Shown here piece after piece: positions 9,004 through 20,153 of a stretch of DNA of 20,153 bases. The DNA comes from Flammula alnicola. Lineage: Eukaryota; Basidiomycota; Agaricomycetes; Agaricales; Strophariaceae. Position numbers and translations under genes: made by a program. Each line of letters begins with the position of its first letter. The first letter of the stretch is position 1. A model generated the notes under the pieces. It was not told the DNA's origin, ran no database searches, and saw only the letters and a list, made by a program, of their open reading frames with translations. The DNA is taken from the NCBI GenBank assembly GCA_015499995.1, contig JADNRV010000641.1:1-20153 (forward strand), read 5' to 3'.

Positions 9004-11330
9004 ATGGTTAAACGCCCCAAGTCTCCCGAAATCGTGGAAGATGCGAGATACTTCACCGTCTACCAGCCCTATCCACTCAACGCAAATTGGGTCCTAGAGG
9101 ACGATCAGATGCAGTGTGCGATGTGGATTGCAGAATGCATTGGTGCAAATCACCTCTGGGCGATTCACGAGAAACCCAAGGTGAGCCTCGTTTGCGCCAT
9201 CGTTGATCCTGCCGTTCCTAATTGGCGTTGGGCGTGGCCGTCGTTCCTTCCAGGCCCGCGGTATGATCTTGCTTGAGGTCTCAAAAGCTTTCACCGACCA
9301 CGGCCGTTTACTGGGCGAGCATCGTTGGTCCGAGTTCTTGAAAGATTCGACAGAAGAGGAGAACCCCAGAGTCACCCAGGTTTTCCATAGTTTTTACGCT
9401 AAAGGCCGCGATGCGCAGAAGGACGGTTCGTAATCCATCTAGCTCACGCTCACTGATTGTCCTCTGATTATGATCCAAGGTTGGAAGGTCATCACTGTCA
9501 GTTCCCGATGGTTCAAGGGTTGGGCTCCTGGAAAAGGGTACGTACGCCAAATTGTCTCTTTCAAACAAGCGCTCATCGTCTTCGCTGCAACTACTCAGAA
9601 AAATCGTTCAGCCATACCCAGACACCCATTGGTGTCAAACGCCGTTTGAAGACAAAACCAACAAGACGCTCTGCCGCCCGCTTCCAGTCGAGCAAAAGCC
9701 CCCGCCGCCTCGTGTCCAACCTCCAGGTAAGTCATAGCGTTTTGCCCGTTTAGTTATTCTGACTCTCGTGGTATTATCCAGTTGTCGGTTCTTCTACTTG
9801 GGTGGCGAAACAAGGCGAAGGGCTCCCAACTAAAGCTGCTCTCACTAGGGCTTGGTCCAAAAAGGACACACCTGTCGATACCAATAAAGCGAATCAGCCT
9901 GCCGAGCAAACCCGCACCACGGCCCTACCTCCTCCACCTCAATCAGGTCGAGGCCAATTTTGCGTGAATGGTTCCAGTTCTAACGCATATTCAGGTGGAA
10001 GCAACGAACTTCCAGCCGCCAACCAACCCACACCTAAAGGAGGTTCCAGGGGCCCACGTTCGTTGACTAGCACTCATTCTACTGAGTGCCTTCTAACATC
10101 ATTTTTCTCTAGGGGGGAAACCTATCCCATTGCAGACATTCGCAAGCGAAGCCACGAAACCAAAAGGCAAATTCGCGTGGGCGAAACCAATGCAGCGGTC
10201 GACCTCTACCTCAGGCACTCAATCTCCTTTCAGCGAGGAACCACCCACTGGCCCTGTAAACGCATGTTCGTCATATATACTCTTCCAATATCGATAAGCT
10301 GCGTGTATTGATTGGGCTTTAGGGTTCAAACCACTCAAAGTTGCACCGTCTCTCCGTGCTAAACCTAGTCAAGGTCCAACACCTGCTTCGACTGAGGGCA
10401 GTTCTCCATGGGGCGAACCTTCTCCTCTGGAGGGCAACTCTACGTATGTGCCTTCAAACGACTCATGTTCGTCATTTTATTTATTCGAAATGAAATCTCT
10501 CACATTTACGTATCGCACAGGGCATACCGAAGACACTTACAAGAAAGATAAAGGAAAAGATGCAGCTCAAAACACCCCCGATTCTGGCAGTGGCAACAAT
10601 TCAAATTGGAGCGCGCGTCCTTCCTCTCCTCGCAAAGCCCGATCAAAGCCGGAGAAGGCTCAAAAAAAAGAGGAGGCCCCGCCTGTCTCTGCCTCACCAG
10701 CCAATGAGTTCACAGAGACGGTCACACCAGCCTTCGACTACGATAATCTCGATTTCGGAAAGCCCGATATGGATGAATCCGAGTTCAATCCATGGGAGAA
10801 GGACGACGCACCTGTGGATCAGAGTTGGGGTCCTCCACCCACGACGGAAGACCTCGGTGAACAAGTCGATTGGGAGGATCTCTTCATCGGCGACACCGGG
10901 AAGAAGAAGGTATTGATATGCCCTACCCATAACATTGCGTGCAAGAAAGGCATATGTCGTGATATGGCCAAACTCGTAAGAGAGGAAGAGAGGAAAGCGA
11001 AGGAGGAAGAGAAGAAAGCAGCAAAAGAAAAAGGGAGGAAAGCGAAGAACGGAAACGCCGATTCAAATGGACAAGGTCAATACATGGATTTCGGGATTGA
11101 CCAGTTTTTGCTCACTTGTCTTAATCTCAGGGTTCAAGGACAGGAGTCGCAAACAACATGATGTCAGAGGACGTCCTCAAGGAAGCAAACGGGACCCAGG
11201 GGCGAGGGACGAAACAGGGCCGTCTTTTATAGGACGCATGAGAGCATTTGAAGATGTTGATCACGAAGAAACCGAGGAAGGAGGCACGAACACCGAGACA
11301 GGGACAGAGCCAGAGCCACAACCTTGGTAG
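9004..11330 (+). CDS. W-rich (WG/GW-like) protein with N-terminal conserved domain and CxxHxxxCxxxxC knuckle, copy B
   Basis: Tandem paralogue of the gene at 5423, with no frameshift. Exons: 9004-9180, 9254-9425, 9480-9537, 9599-9726, 9782-10057, 10113-10265, 10323-10466, 10521-11075, 11131-11330; 620 aa. The N-terminal domain (1-178) is nearly the same as copy A. The disordered middle keeps Trp motifs such as STWVAK, AWSKK, AWAKP, PWGEP, NWSAR and SWGPPP, but lost others (TWGKP became RGKP, SPWNEE became SPFSEE) and lacks the WG expansion. The knuckle is C503, H506, C510, C515. A Lys/Glu helix after it (REEERKAKEEEKKAAKEKG) is longer than in A. The protein stops at a TAG (11328-11330) where A has CAA, losing the last 21 residues. 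The role is unknown; Argonaute binding is only an inference from the Trp pattern. Confidence 0.85.
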
Positions 11331-11589
11331 GCTCCTGGGAGCATCGATGAACGGAAACCGCAAATGCAACGGGAAGGTTGGACTTGATTATATCGGTCAG
11401 ACTTAATGCTAGTTCAAAGAAATGCGTCTCACTACCCCGTTTGACTACTTAGGGTCTTTTTCATCCCCAGGAAACACAATAATCAGGAATGAACTGAATC
11501 GCACTAGACCGCTCTCTGATCTGTATGCATCGCCTGCTATCATCATGTTGCTTTGAAATCATGTATCGTCTGTTCTGTAAATAGCTTGC

Positions 11590-11595
11590 AATAAA
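11590..11595 (+). terminator. AATAAA polyadenylation signal of copy B
   Basis: AATAAA in the same GCTTGCAATAAATG context as after copy A, about 260 bp past the stop codon. Confidence 0.55.
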
Positions 11596-11768
11596 TGTTT
11601 TCCAGTCTTCTAAAACACATCAAACGTGCGCCGTGCGTTATGGAGTCATGCTCTATAGAGTCTTACCAACTCTTAAGCCTCAATACAACTCTCTTTGAAG
11701 TTTGAACTCTCTACTTGCTCTCTACACCTAGAGTAACGAGTTCAGCATGTATTTATAGCCTCTTTTGG

Positions 11769-11791
11769 CACGTGAGGATTACGGCCACGTG
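11769..11791 (+). promoter_or_regulatory. Pair of CACGTG E-boxes upstream of the ADIP gene
   Basis: Two perfect CACGTG palindromes (11769-11774 and 11786-11791), 17 bp apart start to start, lie about 100-120 bp upstream of the ATG at 11889. CACGTG is the usual target of bHLH factors such as Cbf1 or Pho4 relatives. A TATTTATAG element sits just upstream near 11750. Regulation by such factors is inferred, not shown. Confidence 0.4.
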
Positions 11792-11888
11792 ACTAATGCG
11801 CCCTTGAACCCTGCAGTGCTTGCAGCGTTGAACAATGTCTTCAATTTTGAGATAGAGACCATTGGCGGCGTTCTCTACGACTTCAGCC

Positions 11889-14744
11889 ATGACAGAAACA
11901 CCCAAGAAGCTTGTCCATTGGGAGAATAACTCACCGTCCTTTTCCAATCTCAATTCACCTTTCTTCAATGCCACCTATGAGTCCTCGATTGACTCTACAT
12001 CCAGCCTAGAGTTCATCAACTCGCAACTAGTGGCGCATGGATTCGTCCCATCCCCTGGCTTGTCTCTTGCCGGTATTTCGAACGAAGAATCTGCGCGAGT
12101 TGTCAAATGTCTTCTTGGGATGCTTGGTCAACGGGTTGTACGTGGTTTCTGGCCAATGTCTGCAACGACACCATCATAACTTTCCATATAGGATGATATG
12201 TCTCGAACAGAGGAGCTCACAACGAAGCTCCGCACCTTATCTTATGACCATGAAAGGATGCTGTCAATGTATCGCACAGCGACGGACAAATGCGCCAACG
12301 CAGAACGGGAAATGAACCTTCACAAATCACGACTTGTGTACGCTTTATGATCTTTCTCATCAAGTCATATTTTTATCCTTCCAATAGGGCTGCCCTCAAA
12401 ACTCTTCAAACATCTGAAAACGCACACAAGCAAACAACAGCAGAGCTCCAGCGTACACGTACCTTACTTCAGGGAGTTCGCGCAACGCATCAAGCGGAGC
12501 TGAAGAAGAAGGAGAAAGATATTGAGCGCACACTGGAGAAATGGCAAAAGTTGGCGGACGCACAAAGCAAAGTATCCGCCGCATCGAGTGGACTACGTTG
12601 TGCTAACGTTGCGGTAGTGGAAGGAACTGAAATTCTGGGCAAAGGCCAAGGCTTCCTTGAAATTGCTTTGGAACAGGCAGAACAGGCCCGGTCCCATCTA
12701 GGGGACGAGAATTTGCTTCTACGCAAGTTGGTACTTCGTGCGGTCAACGAGATGCAATCTATCTTGCATAAGGCGCGATGCCTGCTCCCAGGTAACCTGA
12801 CTGCTGACGAGGTAAGTTTTATTATAACATTTATGCGTACCTTTGTCTAACTCATCGTCTACAAAAGCCTGTTCCTTTGACATTGTCGACCCTATTTCCT
12901 CTATCTCCTCCTTCTGCTGCCAGTGATAAATTGGATGCTATTTTCAATGACTTCCGCGAGACACTGTCCACATTATCTCAACCCACGTCCGTAACTGCTC
13001 CCACTCTTAAGCCTGCTCCGCAGGTGCTCGATGCCGATGTTGAACGCCTGCAGGGCATAATTATAAATCTCAAAGAAGAACTCGGTACGTCTGCGGCTGT
13101 GACTTTCGCCCTCTTGACTCATGATTCTTGTTGCAGCTCGGTCACAAAAGCAATCCATGGCGCATGTGGCAGAAACGCAGGCTATGTTCGATAAGTTCGC
13201 AGAAGACCATCGAATTGCAACAGGAGAAATCGGAGAAATGAGTGTGGAACTTATTTCGGCTCCATTGAGGGACGAAGGACAGGAGAGATTGGACAAACTA
13301 CGGAAGGAGCTCGACATGGATCGTCGGAAGTTTACCGACGCCACAATAAGATTTGGGAAAGAGAAGGCAGATTTAGAGGTAAGATTCAAATAAGTCGGCG
13401 CGTTACCCCCATCTTAATGATATAATGCAGGCTGAACGTCTCAAATTCCTTGACGAGAAACGCTCATGGCAAGTTGAAATGATGCTTGCCGACCTTCCAC
13501 CAACGCCAGGCCCAGCATCTCCAAATAAATCACCCACCGCAGCTTTCGTGTTATCGGCGAGAATATCACCTCATAAGGCACCCCATAAGTCGCCTCGAAA
13601 ATCTCCTGCGAAGAATATATGCGTCGGAAAAGCTGGTAGCGGCCGCAAAGCGCATCGTGTTTCGCGACGATCTCTCGCATCGCCTAATAGAATGGTTCTG
13701 TCGTATGAAACGGAACTCATACCACCTATCCCTGCTCCCTCTTTCCCTTCTATGGCATCACTGGCACCGCCCACAAGCTCTCTCCTTCCTACTTCATTTG
13801 TTCTCCCTCCTCCGTCACCTCGTGCGTCGTTGCCCACGAAACCCGTACTTCCTCCTCCTCTTCCTGACTTGCCAACAACGTCAGAAAATCAAGAAGCTGT
13901 ACCAGTCTCCTCGTCAGAGTTATCGCCTCCGTCTTCAGGATCTAATCTTGTCATCCCATCCACACCACTTGCGACCAGGCGCCCTTTCCCGGTTGCAAAG
14001 CCATTTGCTCCACGCATGATTCATGCCTACTCTCCCGTCAAACCGAGCCCACTTAGTCGGATTCTTATGCTGGCAGATTCACCCGTGACCCCTACCAATC
14101 TGCTTGGCTCTGATATTTCTCTATCTCCCACATCTGGACCGTTGGAATCTGTTGCCGAGGAACCTGACGATGGTGGTTTAGGATACATAACGGGTGCACT
14201 GAATGATGCCGTACATCTACCCCAAGAACCAGAAATGTCGCTCGCTGCTGAGCTGGGTGTCGAGTCTCCTCCAGATACCCCACTGCAGGAAAAGAAGGTC
14301 GAGCCCAATGTGGCTCCGCCTCGACCCATTTTCGGGCGAGGTCGAGTGTTCCATCTTGAACCAAACTCCAAGAAACCTAGAAGCTCGGCGGACAAAGGAA
14401 AGGCAAAAGCGGAACCTGCTCCTCGCGCGCGAACGTCAGCGCTAGGTGAGAAAGAGAACAGCAATACTAAGAAAGCACCATCAGGTAAAGCAGGCAGGGT
14501 GTCTCCAGCATTGCCCGGAGGAAATGCTGCAGCGCCTCGCAAAGTCTCTCCCACAGGAAATGCGGGTAAGCCTGCGCCCAAGGTTCTACCAAATGCAGCA
14601 CCTGCTTCGTCTCTTGCAGTTGGAACATCCCGAACGAAACCACCTGCCAAACCGCCGCTACCCCCGATCGCTGGTGGAGGACCGAGGAGGGTGCTTATCA
14701 ACAGTGCGGATGCTCCACCTATTGGGAAAGGATGGAAAGGATAG
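11889..14744 (+). CDS. ADIP-domain (SSX2IP/Msd1-like) coiled-coil protein with basic Ser-Pro-rich C-terminus
   Basis: Probably a centrosome/spindle-pole adaptor: relatives SSX2IP in animals and Msd1 in fission yeast anchor gamma-tubulin complexes or microtubule minus ends. Exons: 11889-12137, 12192-12337, 12388-12811, 12868-13084, 13137-13378, 13431-14744; 863 aa, no frameshift. Residues 30-145 look like the ADIP start (SLEFINSQLVAHGF, RVVKCLLGMLGQR, then a heptad-rich helix). Coiled coil continues to about 450 with a Pro/Ser break near 225-270. The last 410 residues are disordered and basic, with an S/T-P cluster at 456-488 (SPNKSP, SPHKAPHKSPRKSPAK), an RRSLASPN D-box-like motif and a KEN box at 767-769 (codons 14451-14459), as in cell-cycle-controlled proteins. 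The ATG at 11889 is preferred over one at 11862 because homology-like sequence begins soon after it. The ADIP assignment rests on pattern memory only. Confidence 0.75.
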
Positions 14745-14918
14745 ATTGCACGTTTAGACATATTTAATTCCTCGACTTCGGCTTTCGCTATGATTTTGTT
14801 CCTATTTTCAGGGTATATGAACTTTCCTTTCGTGTTTCTATTGCAATTATGTTCACTGTACAATATATGCACTTCGTCGACATCGACTATTTTTGTATGA
14901 TATCAATTCTCTCAATAT

Positions 14919-17558
<2,640 letters not shown>

Positions 17559-18357
17559 CTCATCTCAGAAGCCTTTTAATCAAAGCCGATTGTCGTGAGG
17601 GTCTACGAGTCTGTCTGTACGCCAATCTGTATTGGGCGTCCCTTGCTTCCGATGTCATTTGGATGAGCATGAGCATACCCATTCGAGGAGTTAAAACCGG
17701 GATCACGGAGGTTCGAACACCAAACACGGGATTGCGTCTGCCACGGTTGTTGTTCTGCAATGATTGCCCAAGTGCTTAAAATACCCCGTTTGGGCGATGA
17801 AGTCATAGCCGCTGGGATCGCTAGGGAACATAATGCATTAGTTTGGACTGCGAAAACACAATGTATGTAAGTAGAAGCTCACATGTCATGAGTAGATACG
17901 AATCTTGCCGCTATCTGACGCAGTGACTGGATCCGAAATGCGCAACTCAATTCAGCAGAACATATGCAACGCCGAACAGAAGCTGTTGCAGTGCTAGTAA
18001 ATGTTATCCAGTGGATTGCACTGAATAAGACTGAATATAACGAGCAGCAAGTCAGTTCCAAGGTTGTGATGGTCTAGTGCATACCTGTTCTTCCGTCGGA
18101 CTCGGTCCGAATTCCGTGGCCGTACAGCGACTCGGGGTACCAAGAAGCCTGTTGAGACGAAATAAAAAAGTACATTCTTCCAACGCAATGTTTCTACAAT
18201 AATATAACGAAAAGCAAGGCAGATAAAGCAAAGACCGAATAGCTGCATAAATCAGGATAAGCAAATGGTAGGGTGTTGCATAACATGCAGCTTACCAAGT
18301 CCTGAGGGTAATAGTCATGATGACAACACAACACATATTACCCTTAATTCTACGCCG
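17559..18357. other. Intergenic region upstream of the FAD monooxygenase
   Basis: About 800 bp between the monooxygenase start and the 3' end of the polymerase delta subunit gene, both on the minus strand, so it contains the monooxygenase promoter. Short open frames occur (for example minus 18052-18264, a hydrophobic stretch), but none has splice support or recognisable motifs. A CGG-N7-CCG element lies at 18097-18109. No tRNA or repeat was found. Confidence 0.5.
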
Positions 18358-19312
18358 TTAGACTTCCCCATAAAACACGGATTCAGTGTATTCCGGCATC
18401 GTCGATCCTTGTTTCGTCTTGAGGATCTCTTCAACCTGCGAGAAAAGCATGACTGCATATACTTGAAGTTTGAAACAGCGGCATCTACCTCCTTGGGTGG
18501 GGTGAGACCGAGAGCTTTCGCTCTATTCCATCGCTCGAGTCGGGGTACTCCGACGCACGGTCCGTACTCGTAAGAGCTTTATAAGAGTGAGAATGCAAGG
18601 CGAAAATGACATGTAGGACGATAGACGAACTTATCGAAAACGCGAAGAATCTCGTGAATCCTGTTCTGCTGTTCTCCATGGACTTGCAGAAACGAAAAAA
18701 TTCAGCCAAAACGCCAAAACTTTCGTTCCACAAGAACGTAAGCGACTTACTAGCAGGCAAATTACCCATCTTATTCTTGACTTCGTTATAGTGCTTTCTC
18801 CACTTGGGATCCTTGGGTTTGAGCTCAGGAAGCTCCCTCGATTCTTCATTGCGTACATTCGTCTCGACCTTCTTCGCAACTTCTTCTGGGCGTGCATTGG
18901 AAACACGAAAGACTCCAACGGTCACAGGTTCAGGTGAAGAATCTTCCTGAACTTGAGAGGGCTTTTTGGAAAGTTTACTCCTCGCGGAAGAGCGCATCGT
19001 ACGTCCGCCAGAGGACGTCACCTCCTGCTTCTTTTCATCTAGCTTGGCGACAACGCGACTGGCGTCGCTGGTCCAAGTTTCTTCTCCTTCGCTGCTGCTG
19101 CTGCTGCTGCTGACTAGCGCTATATCATCATAGCTTTTTTCAGTTTTTAAGCTGGGTCTCTTTTCTATTGTGGTTTCTTTTGGCGCGTCAACAGCTTTGA
19201 ACGCGGCTTCTGGTGATGCTTTCGCTTTCGCGACTTTGCTGTTCAACGCGGTCCGTTTAGCAGCGGTGAAATCCAATCTTGTCTGTTTCAGATTGTCCAT
19301 TGGAGTGGGCAT
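18358..19312 (-). CDS. POLD4: DNA polymerase delta subunit 4 (p12/Cdm1 family)
   Basis: Smallest accessory subunit of replicative DNA polymerase delta, stabilising the nuclear holoenzyme and touching PCNA. Exons (minus): 19312-18751, 18682-18631, 18576-18489, 18435-18358; 259 aa, no frameshift. Introns of 68, 54 and 53 nt keep frame exactly. The conserved C-terminal core is clear: DPKWRKHYNEVKNKMGNLPA, IHGEQQNRIHEILRVFD, SYEYGPCVGVPRLERW, RAKALGLTPPKEVEEILKTKQG. The N-terminus has KQTRLDF at residues 9-15, in the place where PCNA-binding (PIP-like) motifs occur, though the aromatic spacing is not canonical. The middle is disordered and charged, with a run of seven Ser from an AGC repeat. The continuous open frame to 18485 is not the real C-terminus; splicing restores the family ending. 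Intron 2 has a GTTCGT donor. Confidence 0.92.
19091..19111 (-). repeat. AGC trinucleotide repeat coding for seven serines in POLD4
   Basis: Seven perfect AGC codons (GCT on the plus strand) in exon 1 of the polymerase delta subunit gene, within an acidic disordered stretch. The pure codon run makes length variation between strains likely. Confidence 0.9.
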
Positions 19313-19635
19313 TATAGGGTTAATTTGTGCAGAGTATGAAAGCAGTAAGATATACGAGGAGTGTGAGCTGGAAAAGGGGAAAGTTGTGTCAACGTTTAAA
19401 GTTGAAACTTGAACATCAGGGGCAGCGCAGATGTATTGGTTCTCCTATTATGGTAATCGCACCTCGCCGACATAGAAGGAAGCTCGAGAGCGTAGTTCAA
19501 GAATTGCTCACACCTGCATTAAAAGTACTATGAATTAGTGGTTGAAAGGGTATTATACGTGTACACAAATCCACTAATAAGGTGTATGCACTAGGTTCCC
19601 CAGACGCCTTGAAATAAAATGGAACACCCTAGTTC
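19313..19635. other. Intergenic region between the WLM gene and POLD4
   Basis: About 320 bp between the stop of the WLM gene and the start of POLD4, both minus strand. It must hold the 3' UTR of the first and the promoter of the second. I see no coding exon, clear repeat or strong regulatory palindrome. Confidence 0.5.
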
Positions 19636-20153
19636 CTACGTTGCAGTCGAATGTCCAGTCCCACAAGAATGTTCAATCTCTTCCTCCTCTCTGCGCAACC
19701 GGTTCATCGTCGCCTCTAAAATCCGCCGCCGCCGTTCTTCCGGGGAATCATGGGCCAGAGATCCAGAGCTAGAGGAGGTTCCGCCCAATGTGTAGACCCG
19801 CTCCTCCGCTTCCAATTCCGAAGATGATTGGTATAAATCGTATCCAGGACCGCCGGAGAGATTATGGGTGCCTTCTGCGGCAGCTTTCTCAAATTCCGCT
19901 ACCTCGCGGTTCAGCTTTGAATTAAGTGATTTGAACTGAATTGTTATTTAAAGACTCGTCAGTCGAAACGTCGACTACGGAGTGGTAGAACACTTACGTT
20001 TTCGTCGTGGTCCCCCCATACATTATGCGTCAATTCGTGACAAAGAACTCGCCTAACTTCCCTGTAAGTGCGGAAACCGTCGTATCTGTCCGTTCTTAAA
20101 CGGAGCCTGATGGCTTGGCCTGCGTTCTCGTTTAGACCGAGCAACTCCGGGTG
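19636..20153 (-). CDS. WLM-domain (Wss1-like) metalloprotease, C-terminal part; 5' end beyond the window
   Basis: Zinc metalloprotease of the WLM (Wss1-like) family, whose members are linked to SUMO/ubiquitin and to removal of DNA-protein crosslinks; one fungal branch carries a ubiquitin-like domain at its N-terminus. Exons seen (minus): 20153-19998 and 19935-19636, with a 62-nt intron (GTAAGT donor); 151 residues to the TAG. The visible domain reads LGLNENAGQAIRLRLRT, YDGFRTYREVRRVL, then the HExxH active site in CHELTHNVWGDHDENFK, where the two His, Glu and downstream Asp-His fit the family. After NREVAEFEKAAAEG comes a Ser/Gly-rich spacer and a charged helix RRRRILEATMNRLRREEEEIEH near the end. 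No VCP- or SUMO-binding motif is obvious in this tail. Any N-terminal ubiquitin-like domain would be off the right edge. Confidence 0.85.

Larger units (their letters stand above)
8704..11643 (+). repeat. Tandem duplication, unit B (W-rich gene with flanks)
   Basis: Second unit of the tandem duplication, in the same orientation as unit A and about 2.9 kb long. It is shorter mainly because its gene lacks the WG expansion, although its promoter is over 100 bp longer. Gene order, all eight intron positions and the 3' flank match unit A. Confidence 0.85.
11331..11888. other. 3' flank of copy B and promoter of the ADIP gene
   Basis: Up to about 11643 this is the duplicated 3' flank of the W-rich gene, including the post-stop remnant of its tail and an AATAAA. 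The remaining roughly 245 bp are unique and hold two CACGTG palindromes and a TATTTATAG element upstream of the coiled-coil gene. No coding exon is supported. Confidence 0.6.

Noticed and set aside
5259..11643. Duplication as a transposon or transposon-borne gene
   Set aside because: No terminal inverted repeats, target-site duplication, reverse transcriptase or transposase; both units keep eight introns, so retrocopying is excluded.
14027..14872. Long open frame on the minus strand (281 aa) antisense to the ADIP gene
   Set aside because: It mirrors the Pro/Ser/Ala-rich, GC-rich tail of the plus-strand gene. It has low complexity with no domain, while the plus-strand frame continues a spliced coiled-coil protein.
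17709..17730. GGTTCGAAC box resembling a tRNA T-loop
   Set aside because: The flanking 5-bp T-stem does not pair and no anticodon or acceptor stem can be drawn around it.
18485..18573. Unspliced C-terminus of the polymerase delta subunit frame
   Set aside because: The open frame loses the conserved core after KMGNLPA. Using two introns restores IHGEQQNRIHEILRVFD and SYEYGPC in frame.

Overview
The window reads as nuclear DNA of a filamentous basidiomycete, most likely an Agaricomycete (mushroom-type fungus). Genes are densely packed and interrupted by many short introns of about 49-73 nt, usually GT...AG. Proteins are recognisable by fungal families, and no bacterial operon, tRNA, rRNA, CRISPR or transposase signal was seen. 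I rebuilt the exon structures by hand from splice signals, reading phase and protein-family motifs; nothing was confirmed by search.

Layout, left to right. (1) 112-4244, minus: a Doa4/USP8-type ubiquitin-specific protease with an N-terminal MIT/USP8-dimer-like region, a rhodanese-like domain and a UCH catalytic domain. It has 12 exons and six apparent one-base deletions, all in the catalytic half. (2) 4550-4861, plus: a doubtful two-exon small gene. (3) 5423-8273 and 9004-11330, plus: two tandem copies of an unnamed nine-exon gene. The product has a conserved N-terminal domain, a long disordered region rich in isolated tryptophans (WG/GW-like, resembling Argonaute hooks), and a C-terminal CxxHxxxCxxxxC knuckle. 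The duplicated unit includes promoter and polyadenylation flanks. (4) 11889-14744, plus: an ADIP (SSX2IP/Msd1-like) coiled-coil protein with a basic Ser-Pro-rich tail and a KEN box. (5) 14919-17558, minus: a 15-exon phenol-2-monooxygenase-type FAD monooxygenase, convergent with the ADIP gene. (6) 18358-19312, minus: the small subunit (POLD4/Cdm1) of DNA polymerase delta. (7) 19636 to the right edge, minus: the C-terminal part of a WLM-domain metalloprotease.

The genes do not form a pathway. Most are housekeeping functions (ubiquitin recycling, spindle/MTOC organisation, DNA replication, Wss1-like protein repair) next to one catabolic or secondary-metabolic oxidase. The least-described element is the tandem W-rich pair. 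The copies differ by about a tenth of positions in many parts but share a perfectly identical 190-bp tract spanning an intron. They also differ in WG-repeat number, C-terminus and promoter.

A caution on sequence quality: eight single-base deletions and no insertions, seven next to a surviving identical base and the eighth beside a run, are needed to restore three otherwise well-preserved genes. That pattern suggests consensus error more than pseudogenes.
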